From assembly GCA_003156715.1 (NCBI GenBank), contig PMHO01000042.1, forward strand, positions 124,899 through 188,898: a DNA stretch of 64,000 bases. The letters run 5' to 3'. Below the pieces are notes generated by a model, which worked only from the letters and a program-made list of their open reading frames with translations, was not told where the DNA came from and searched no databases. Both the position numbers and the translations under genes were made by a program. Source of the stretch: Candidatus Tityobacter terrigena. GTDB taxonomy: Bacteria > Vulcanimicrobiota > Vulcanimicrobiia > Vulcanimicrobiales > Vulcanimicrobiaceae. Of this stretch, positions 44,401 through 51,301 are shown piece after piece (the first letter of the stretch is position 1; every line of letters begins with the position of its first letter).

Positions 44401-47323
44401 TGCTTCGGGCGCGCAATTCGAGGCCGTCTTCGATGCCCTGGCGCGGCTGGTTGCGCGCATCGAGCCCGGCGATACCGCGACGCTGCCGACGCTCGGCTAC
44501 GGATACGATGCAACGCAGCTTCCGGTGCGTGGAACCGTCAGCGTGCGCGCGCTCAGCGGCCAAGCCGCGACCGTCGACACGCTGACCTTTTACGACGGCG
44601 ACGGGAACGCGCTGGAATCGCGCATCAACGACGCGACCGGCCCCATCGCAATAGGAAGCCGTCGCTTGAACGGACGCGGGCTCGTCGTACGCCAGTTCGT
44701 CGAGTTTCGTCCGGCGAACGCGCAGTATTCGGTCCCCTCCGATAGCGTTGCGCACCTGAGCTTCACCTACGATGCGCTCGGCCGTACGTTGACGCGCACC
44801 GCCGGCGACGGCGCCGTCCACACCTGGTCGTACGGTCCTGGTACGATCGACGAAACGGATGAGACCGGCAAGACCGTGCGCCGTTATCTCGATCCGACGG
44901 GTCGCGTCGTTCGCATCGACGAGCACCTTGCGGGCCGGACGCTGACCAGCACGTACGCCTACGACGTAAAGGGCAATCTGCTCGTGCACACCGATGCCGC
45001 GGGCAGCGCCGTGCGCTCGTGGTACGATGCGCTCGGCCGCGTGCTGCGCGTGCAGCGCCCGGAGCACGACGTGATCAACGTGTACGACGCGGCCGGAAAT
45101 CCCGTCGAGGCGCGCGGCCCCGCCGGAACGCTCGTCACGCGCACGTACGACGGATGCAACCGTCCCGTCGATGTTTTCGTTCCGGGGAACGCCGTTTCGA
45201 TGGCACATTTTACCTACCAGGATACCGGTGCGCCCGCGCCGCCGGATGCTGGAGCGCACACCGGCGGCGGCCGATGCGTGCGCGTCGACGATCAGGCCGG
45301 CTCGGCGGTGTTCGATTACGACGCGCGCGGACGGACCTCGCTCAAACGCAGCACGCCGGCTGGATCTTCAACGTCGTATCAGATCGACCTCAACTACGGC
45401 GCCGACGGCAAAATCGCTACGGTGACGTATCCGCAGGGCAGCGCCGGGCGCCTGCAGCTCTCGTATCAATACGACGTGGCGGGCCGCCTGAGCGCGATGC
45501 CGGGCGTCGTGCAGGGCATCGACTACGATCTCGGCGGGCGGCGACTCGCCGTGCACTACGCCAACGGCGTGACCACGTCGCGAACCTTCGACCCGGCCAC
45601 GCTCGCGCTGACGCAACTCGTCCACGCGAATCCAAGCGGCGCTTTTCGCAGCACCTCTTTCACCTGGGACGGCGCCGGAAACCTGACGGCGATCGCGAGC
45701 CCCGATCCGGCGCTGACCGCAACCTTCGCTTACGACGATCTGCATCGCTTGGTGTCGGTGACGCCGGGATCGGGCACGCCGCTCACGTGCGCTTACGACG
45801 ACGCCGGGAACATCACGCAGAAGTCTGACGTCGGTGCGTACGCCTACGGCGCGGGCGCTCCCGCGACGTGCTTGACCTCGGCCGGAAGCGCCACGTTCAC
45901 CTATACGGCGCTCGGACAAGTCGCGTCGTCGCCTTGGGGGACGCACGCCTACGACAACCTGGGCCGGCTGACCGGCATCGCCGGCGCAACGAATGCAACG
46001 TTCACGTACGACTACACCGGTTCGCGCGTCTCCGCGACGTTCACCATGGGAGCGGCCTCGCACGTCAGGATCACGCCCGATCCCTTTTATGCCATCGAAG
46101 ACGGCACGCTAGTACGCTATCTTTTCGACGGGGAGAGGCTCGCCGCTCGCGACAGCGATGCGGCGGGCCGAGCGTACTTGCACGAAGACCATCTCGGAAG
46201 CATCGTGGCTTTCAGCGACGGCGGCGGAAACGTCGTCGACGAGATCGTCTACGACGCATTTGGTGCAGTCGTCGCGCGCAAGGCAACCGATGCGACGGCG
46301 ACGATCGGGTTCGCGGGCGGCGAGCTCGACCCGGCCAGCGGTCTACTCTATCTCAAGGCGCGCTACTATCATCCCAAGTTCGGACGGTTTCTCAGCGTCG
46401 ATCCGATCGTACAGGACATGTTCGTCCCGGTTGCCTGGAACGCGTACGCCTATTGCCGCAACAACCCGCAAAGCTACGTCGATCCGACCGGACGAAGCTG
46501 GTGGCAGATCCTGGTCGGCGCGCTAGCCGTCGTAGCGATCGTTGCGCTTACCGTCGTTTCAATCCTCACCTTTGGGGCGACCACGCCGCTGTTGGTGGTG
46601 GCGATCGGGCTCGTCGCGGGCGGGGTCGTCGGCGGGATCGCGGCGTCGCAAGCCGGCGGAGATTTCGGAGACATTCTCCTCGGGGTTCTGGTCGGCGCCG
46701 CGGTGGGCGGATGGGCCGCCTTCGCCTCGGTGTTCGCGGGCGGCGCGGTCGCCTCGGCGCTCGGAATCAAAGGGACGCTGCTCGGCGCGATTGCGGCAGG
46801 CGCGGTCAACGGCGCAATCAACGGCGCAGCAATCGGCTTCGCCGCCGGCTTCGCGGGCGGCAATACGACGCTCGACTCGCTGCTCGCGAAAGTCGCGCTC
46901 GGTGCGCTCGTAGGCGCGATCGTGGGCGGGGCTCTCGGCGGCATTTCCTATAGCTTCTCGACTTCGCCCGGACCGTCGCAGTCGCTCAGCCAGCAGGTGC
47001 AACAGGCTGCAACGCAGCCACAACCGCAGATCCCGGGCTGGTCGGGATCCGGCTACGCGGCCAACGTTCCGGCCGGCGCCACGCCTGCGCCGACCGTTAT
47101 CAGCGATCCCACCCAAGCGGTCGAAAGCGTCGGCGGGAAACTCGCCGTGCAAGCGCTGACGCCGGTCGCCGAAGCGGCGGCGCGCGCCGCCCTCATCTCG
47201 CCGTTCGCTTCGGCAATCACCATCTTCGTGGTTGACGGAGCTACCAGCACGGTTGAACTCGGCGTCGCCACCTGGATTCTGCAACAAATCGGCGTCGTGA
47301 CCGTCAGCGGCAAGTTCTCATAG
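41435..47323 (+). CDS. TcB-TcC fusion: SpvB/TcdB-RHS cocoon with C-terminal payload
   Basis: 1962 residues. SpvB-like start (LPSGGGAVAGLGATFTPDLS and PQLGLRYDTASGNGPFGMGF) is followed by FG-GAP/VCBS-like beta-propeller repeats at about residues 309-590 (DWNGDGLPDLI, DLDGDGIADLL, DVDGDGCADVI). TcdB middle domains cover about 598-960 (FREFAGFGQV). RHS repeats run from about 960 (YDALGRTLTR, YDVKGNLL, YDALGRVLRV). The RHS core is at about 1577-1688 (YLHEDHLGSIVAFSD, LLYLKARYYHPKFGRFLSVD, NAYAYCRNNP, DPTGR). In known toxins the cocoon encloses and cleaves off the segment after this core. Here it is 274 residues: a hydrophobic, glycine-zipper section (about 1690-1830), a Q/P-rich linker and a last helical part. 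The payload has no recognised enzyme motif. Confidence 0.88.
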   Translation: MGDDIGFSDQAPALPSGGGAVAGLGATFTPDLSSGTGTFSIPLDAPNGPNDIGPQLGLRYDTASGNGPFGMGFSLPLPRIVRDTSHGYPAYDASDTLLLEGAGSLVDTGGGSYRPQVDGGAWRVQANGKGFRLIDREGWYYDCGTQPAAQLSDPANPSSVFAWHLEQISDPLGNAATFTWQRDGGQLYLAGVAYGAYQIAFSYEQRPDPIRFARCGFAIVTALRCSAIDLRLVADAQPVLRRWLLAYTQDPLNASSLLRTIVLRGFDAVNASLDTPPLTLGYSSFAAPQFGQLTSADGLQLPALGTATTARVDLVDWNGDGLPDLIEVGAGGSARVRANRGDATFAPPLGVGTLPQFAQPNAALAFIDMDGDAIADLVRVDQPLAGYVPRIEGGGFGLPVRWTQAPSVIPAAARARLIDLDGDGIADLLTSTPDGSFALYFRNGAEGWREMPQVVTPSAAPDVDLGDPHVFMADMTGDGSPDVVRVDGGGVTYWPYLGNGRWDAPIAMADPPQLPFNVRPERVFVSDVDGDGCADVIYIADESVTYWINRCGAGFSGPYEIAYVPGAVIGVPRLADMKGSGTPGLLWSTGGPLGRGTRYFYLDFGGGSRPRLVTQIDNGVGLTTQIAYTTSAQEAARAAAQGEPWSTTMPIALSIVGSLTTADAASSRTLTKAFQYRDGRFDGVFREFAGFGQVTEDDLGDPSVPTLRTITWFNIGIDPANPKAPLDAAARRKLRAIRGRLYKRERYGLDATPQALLPYDRLEQSWAVTEVATAGGPVEIPRMLGQTQTAFERGVSPVATITTVNAAWDAGGNVTDATETAANPSDASQTRSLRTVTTYANDPAGRFLSLAARVQQYDGTGGLVADAITLYDDQPQGTVGAQGLVTKRSALAVDDTTASAVYGTNLPDFASLHLYRPAGTSGWWIDQAAYTRTDDAAGLRGTVTGPNGATFTVTYDASKCYPATLTDPAGNAIAATYDYRVSRAASVTDASGAQFEAVFDALARLVARIEPGDTATLPTLGYGYDATQLPVRGTVSVRALSGQAATVDTLTFYDGDGNALESRINDATGPIAIGSRRLNGRGLVVRQFVEFRPANAQYSVPSDSVAHLSFTYDALGRTLTRTAGDGAVHTWSYGPGTIDETDETGKTVRRYLDPTGRVVRIDEHLAGRTLTSTYAYDVKGNLLVHTDAAGSAVRSWYDALGRVLRVQRPEHDVINVYDAAGNPVEARGPAGTLVTRTYDGCNRPVDVFVPGNAVSMAHFTYQDTGAPAPPDAGAHTGGGRCVRVDDQAGSAVFDYDARGRTSLKRSTPAGSSTSYQIDLNYGADGKIATVTYPQGSAGRLQLSYQYDVAGRLSAMPGVVQGIDYDLGGRRLAVHYANGVTTSRTFDPATLALTQLVHANPSGAFRSTSFTWDGAGNLTAIASPDPALTATFAYDDLHRLVSVTPGSGTPLTCAYDDAGNITQKSDVGAYAYGAGAPATCLTSAGSATFTYTALGQVASSPWGTHAYDNLGRLTGIAGATNATFTYDYTGSRVSATFTMGAASHVRITPDPFYAIEDGTLVRYLFDGERLAARDSDAAGRAYLHEDHLGSIVAFSDGGGNVVDEIVYDAFGAVVARKATDATATIGFAGGELDPASGLLYLKARYYHPKFGRFLSVDPIVQDMFVPVAWNAYAYCRNNPQSYVDPTGRSWWQILVGALAVVAIVALTVVSILTFGATTPLLVVAIGLVAGGVVGGIAASQAGGDFGDILLGVLVGAAVGGWAAFASVFAGGAVASALGIKGTLLGAIAAGAVNGAINGAAIGFAAGFAGGNTTLDSLLAKVALGALVGAIVGGALGGISYSFSTSPGPSQSLSQQVQQAATQPQPQIPGWSGSGYAANVPAGATPAPTVISDPTQAVESVGGKLAVQALTPVAEAAARAALISPFASAITIFVVDGATSTVELGVATWILQQIGVVTVSGKFS

Positions 47324-47343
47324 CGCAAGCTTGGCATTCTGCG

Positions 47344-48044
47344 TTACCAGTGGCCCGCGCTTTGACCGCCGTCCACGTGTGAAATCTCGCCGGTTACAAA
47401 CCCGGCGCGTTCTAAGTACATCACGGCTGATACAACGTCGTCGATCTCGCCCACACGGCGGAGCGGATCCATCGACTCCAGTCCGGCATATGAACTCTCT
47501 TGTGTTCTTATGATGCCAAGCGAAACCGCGTTCACGGGATGCCACGAGGCCCGTACTCGATCGCGAGCGCCTTTGTCGCGGCGTTGAGGCCGCCTTTCGT
47601 TAATGACGCTAATAGGGCCGGCGAACCGCCGATCGGTTGTTCGGCGGCGGTTGTCGTGATATTTATGATGTGACCCCATCCTTGACGCTCCATCACCTCG
47701 ACAGCACGCTGCGTCAGATAGAAAAAGCCGGCGATGTTCGTCGAAAGCATCGAGTCGTAGTCCGCCTGCGTGTACTGCGTGAAGGGCTTCGAAATGAAGA
47801 TGCCCGCATTGTTGACGAGCGTATCGAGACGGCCGAACTTTTCCACGCCTTCGCTCATAATGCGCCGGGCGGTCTCCGCTTGACCGATGTCGCCTGGAAT
47901 GTTCACGATGCTCGGATTCGTACTAATGCCGATCGAGCGCGAATTCGCAACGATATTAAATCCGGCCTCGCGGTACGCGGATACTAGGCTCGCGCCGATG
48001 CCGCGCGATGCGCCGGTTATTACGGCAACTTTTTCATTGGCCAT
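47344..48044 (-). pseudogene. SDR-family oxidoreductase with one-base frameshift
   Basis: The N-terminal frame (from ATG 48044) has the cofactor motif VAVITGASRGIGASLV, VNNAGIFI and ASLTKGGLNAATKALAIEYG, then stops at CCG TGA near 47532. Adding one G restores the expected continuation PVNAVSLGIIRT, which is present in the next frame and runs through VGEIDDVVSAVMYLERAGFV to VDGGQSAGHW. The usual catalytic tyrosine of YxxxK is replaced by alanine; relatives I recall share this LASLTKGG variant, so that is not a sign of decay. The single-base loss is either a real pseudogene mutation or a sequencing error. Confidence 0.75.
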
Positions 48045-48281
48045 GTTGTAGGTAAGGAATTAGCACGAACGCAATCCGGGCCCTCCAGAGGCGGCAGTCG
48101 ATAGCTTTTCTCCAGTCCTGTAAATGTGCTATCCTCAGTTCATGGAGACGGTACGTCACGAATTCTCCCTTTCCCGTGCTTCGGGAGCCGGTCAGCGTCC
48201 GGAGGTTTAGAGCATTGCGCGCTTGTCCGAAAAGTGAATTTTCCAAGACGGACCGTCAGCGAAAGGTCTAGGATCGGAGCT

Positions 48282-49418
48282 ATGAGGGCCTTTTTCACTC
48301 TTGCGATTACGGCCGCGTCCTTCGCCGTGCGCCCGCAGTACTTCTTGCGCGCCGCGATCCTTGTCGCTGCCACTGCAATCATAGCCCCGAACCAGACTTT
48401 CGCCGAGGACGATAATCCGATCCAGAAGACAACGCTCGCAGCAATGCAACTGCCTGATGAAGGCGCGTTGCCCTCTCTGAGCGGGGCAACGGAGTGGCTG
48501 AACTCCAAACCGTTAGCCGCCGGCGGCCTGCGCGGAAAAGTCGTGCTCGTCGAGTTCTGGACCTATTCATGCGTTAATTGGCGGCGGACCTTCCCGTACG
48601 TCCGCGCTTGGGCCCAGAAGTATAAGGATCGAGGGTTGGTCGTGATCGGGATTCATTCGCCCGAGTTTTCGTTCGAGAAAAATGTAAACAACGTTCGACG
48701 CGAAGCCCGTAACATGGGTGTCGATTACCCGATCGCGATCGATAATGACTTTGCGGTATGGCGCGCCTTTGGAAACGAATTTTGGCCGGCCCTCTATTTC
48801 GTCGATGCTCGCGGACACATTCGGCATCACCAATTCGGCGAGGGTGAATACGATTTCTCAGAAGTCGTTATCCAACAGCTACTCGCCGAGGCCGGCGTCA
48901 AGGGCGTTGGTCACGAGCCGGCTTCCGTCGATCCGAACGGCTTTGAAGTCGCCGCCGACTGGAACGACCTGAATTCCCCGGAGAACTACCTTGGGTACGA
49001 GCGAACGGAGAACTTTGCGCCTCCCGGTGGTCTCGGACCGGACGAGCGTCGCGACTATGCCATTCCGGCACGGCTCGATCTCAACCATTGGGCGCTTTCG
49101 GGAGATTGGACGGTGGAGAAGGAATTCGTCGCGCTCGCCAAGGCCGAGGGACGGATTGCGTACCGATTTCATGCCCGCGACCTTAATCTCATCATGGGGG
49201 CTACGGCAGCCGGAACTTCCGTCCGGTTTCGCGTCCTCGTCGACGGACAGCCCCCTGGCCCCGCTGCGGGCACCGACGCGAACGCCGAGGGTTACGGCAC
49301 CGTCACCGAACCGCGGATGTACCAGCTGATCCGTCAACCAAAGCCTATCTCCGACCGGCAGTTTGAGATCGAATTTCTCGATCCCGGTGTGGAAGCGTAC
49401 GATTTTACGTTCGGCTGA
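48282..49418 (+). CDS. Thioredoxin-like (redoxin) protein, DipZ-type
   Basis: 378 residues. An N-terminal signal or anchor (residues about 20-42) precedes the thioredoxin domain with VVLVEFWTYSCVNWRRTFPY. In DipZ-type redoxins this site is often CINC; here Cys97 is kept but the second cysteine is Trp100, so disulphide exchange through a CxxC is not possible. GIHSPEF, WPALYFVDARGHI and GEGEYDF follow the family pattern. The last about 150 residues form a beta-rich carbohydrate-binding-like module common in this family. The ATG at 48282 has GGATCGGAG upstream. Likely periplasmic; substrate unknown. Confidence 0.8.
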   Translation: MRAFFTLAITAASFAVRPQYFLRAAILVAATAIIAPNQTFAEDDNPIQKTTLAAMQLPDEGALPSLSGATEWLNSKPLAAGGLRGKVVLVEFWTYSCVNWRRTFPYVRAWAQKYKDRGLVVIGIHSPEFSFEKNVNNVRREARNMGVDYPIAIDNDFAVWRAFGNEFWPALYFVDARGHIRHHQFGEGEYDFSEVVIQQLLAEAGVKGVGHEPASVDPNGFEVAADWNDLNSPENYLGYERTENFAPPGGLGPDERRDYAIPARLDLNHWALSGDWTVEKEFVALAKAEGRIAYRFHARDLNLIMGATAAGTSVRFRVLVDGQPPGPAAGTDANAEGYGTVTEPRMYQLIRQPKPISDRQFEIEFLDPGVEAYDFTFG

Positions 49419-49480
49419 TGCACCTCGGCACCAGCTTTGGCCTTTCGCACGATTATTGGCCGCCGCGAGAAATCGCCGCC

Positions 49481-50596
49481 TCAGCGCGACGGATCGATCA
49501 GGTATTTTTCGCCGGTAGCCTTGCGCGTGTAGGCCCGGATGTGGTCGGGGTCGAGCGCATCCTCGAGCCCGATCGTGGCCGTGTAACGGCTGGCGAAGGT
49601 CGTCGTGATCTCGTCGGCGACCCGCTGCCGCAGCCGCGCAACGGTTTCGGGGCCGGCGCCTTGCAAGAACGGCCACAGCAGCCATCCGCCGACGCCCCAC
49701 GCCATCCCGTAGCTGCGATCGAGGGTGAGCGGGGACGAGTCGAGCCCGCCATAGACGTACACCTGCTTGTGGGTCGCCGTACCGTACCGCGAGTATTCCG
49801 TCGCCTTTCGTTGCAGCGCGGACTCCATCGCGACGAGGATCCGGTTCGCGAGCGTCCCGCCGCCCACCGCATCGAATGCGATCGTCGCTCCGGACGCCGC
49901 AATCGCGTCTGCCAATGCCTGGTCGAAGTCCGGATCGCTCTGGTCGCAAACGTATTCGGCGCCCGCGTCGCGGAGCACTGCGACGGCGCTCGCACTGCGC
50001 ACGATGTTGACGAGCGGCACCCCGTCGATGCGGCACGCGCGCACCAGCATCTGCCCGAGGTTCGACGCGGCCGCCGTATGCACGAGCGCATGATGGCCTT
50101 CGCGACGCATTGTCTCGATCATGCCCAGCGACGTCAACGGATTGACGAAGGCCGACGCCCCTTGTGCGGGCGTCGTACCGGGCGAAAGTGCCAGCGCGTC
50201 CGCCGCGCGCACCTTCCGGTACGTCGCATACGAAGGCGCCCCGAAGATCGCGACCACGCGTCCGACGAGCGACGCCGCCTTCGCGCCCGCCGCAACGACC
50301 GTCCCCGCGCCCTCGTTGCCCATCGGCAACGCCCGCCCGACGCGTCCGGCCACGCTCGTTCGGCGCACCTCCGGAATGTCGGCGATCGTCGCGCCGCTCG
50401 CCCGTCGCAACGAGCCGAGATCTGCAGGACCGAACAAATTCCCCTGATCGGACGGATTCATTGGCGCGGCTTGCATGCGCACGACGATTTCATCGTCGCC
50501 CGGAGCGGGCAGCGGCACCTCCATGAGACGGAGCTCGATGGTTCCCTGCGGCGTGGCGGTCGATTGCAATACGCGGGCCGTGGATGGTACGTTCAT
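49481..50596 (-). CDS. Quinone oxidoreductase-like MDR-family dehydrogenase
   Basis: 371 residues. The MDR fold begins with an N-terminal catalytic barrel (MEVPLPAPGDDEIVVRMQAA, MNPSD and PMGNEGAGTVVAAG). It continues with the nucleotide-binding domain HTAAASNLGQMLVRACRIDG, where the usual GxGxxG is degenerate. Cysteine and histidine zinc ligands are missing, so it belongs to the zinc-free quinone-oxidoreductase-like group. A proline-specific start is uncertain: ATG 50596 has GGGGG at proper spacing, whereas ATG 50611 directly follows the stop of the upstream membrane-protein gene. The two genes form an operon. Confidence 0.75.
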   Translation of the reverse strand: MNVPSTARVLQSTATPQGTIELRLMEVPLPAPGDDEIVVRMQAAPMNPSDQGNLFGPADLGSLRRASGATIADIPEVRRTSVAGRVGRALPMGNEGAGTVVAAGAKAASLVGRVVAIFGAPSYATYRKVRAADALALSPGTTPAQGASAFVNPLTSLGMIETMRREGHHALVHTAAASNLGQMLVRACRIDGVPLVNIVRSASAVAVLRDAGAEYVCDQSDPDFDQALADAIAASGATIAFDAVGGGTLANRILVAMESALQRKATEYSRYGTATHKQVYVYGGLDSSPLTLDRSYGMAWGVGGWLLWPFLQGAGPETVARLRQRVADEITTTFASRYTATIGLEDALDPDHIRAYTRKATGEKYLIDPSR

Positions 50597-50611
50597 GGTC
50601 AGTGCCCCCAT

Positions 50612-51253
50612 TCACGCATCGCCTTTGCGACGCTGACTTCGCGCATACCAGAAGGTCCATATTACGAGTAGGCCCATCGTGCCGTAGCTAACGGCCGGGC
50701 TCACGAGCAGATACTCCGCAATCGAGACGGCGAAAAGAATCAAGCACGAAAGTAACGACGATCCGAGCAGACCAAAGCCCCAGACGAGCGTAAGCGTCAT
50801 CATCGCGTTGCGAAAATGGGCGTTGTCGCGGAGCGCCTCAAACGAAGCTAACTCCGCTTGAGACCGCCGACGCATAGCCGCTTTCGCAAAGACGTAGAGC
50901 AGGGGACGACCGACTGCGGCCGACCCAAGAAAGAGAAGCCCGATGATAACCGTCACGAAGTTCTCTCGGAGCTGTAAGAATCTGGCCGAGCCGCCACCGA
51001 GGAAGGCGAGCAATGAAAGCGCTATACCCGCAAGGACGAAGATCGAGAAAGCATCTACGCGCCGTTTGCGAATTAGCTCGGCAATCGACCAGAGAATTGG
51101 GGGGCCCGATGAAGCAAGCAGTGCCTTCACGTCGCCGAGCTCGCGTTGCGTCAGCATGTAAATGGCGTAAGGAAAAACGAAGTTTACAAGGATCTCGATG
51201 AGGGCCACTGGGCCGTGTTTTCGTAGATAGTCGTACGCCTTCGAAACGGTCAC
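50612..51253 (-). CDS. VC0807-like membrane protein
   Basis: 213 residues with about six hydrophobic segments (ALIEILVNFVFPYAIYML, IFVLAGIALSLLAFLGGG, FVTVIIGLLFLGSAAVG and others) and a positively charged C-terminus. Layout, with ELGDVKALLASSGPPILWSI and RKRRVDAFSIFVLAGI near the start, matches the VC0807 family of uncharacterised inner-membrane proteins. It precedes the MDR-family gene, whose possible first ATG directly follows this stop codon. Function unknown. Confidence 0.65.
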   Translation of the reverse strand: MTVSKAYDYLRKHGPVALIEILVNFVFPYAIYMLTQRELGDVKALLASSGPPILWSIAELIRKRRVDAFSIFVLAGIALSLLAFLGGGSARFLQLRENFVTVIIGLLFLGSAAVGRPLLYVFAKAAMRRRSQAELASFEALRDNAHFRNAMMTLTLVWGFGLLGSSLLSCLILFAVSIAEYLLVSPAVSYGTMGLLVIWTFWYARSQRRKGDA

Positions 51254-51301
51254 GAGAACCGCGTGCCATCTGAAAAACTGACACCATCGTACCGGCTGAG
51301 G

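Noticed and set aside
44105..45259. Long minus-strand open frame antisense to the TcB-TcC gene
   Set aside because: Arginine-rich, no domain, and expected from the high-GC codon bias of the real plus-strand gene.
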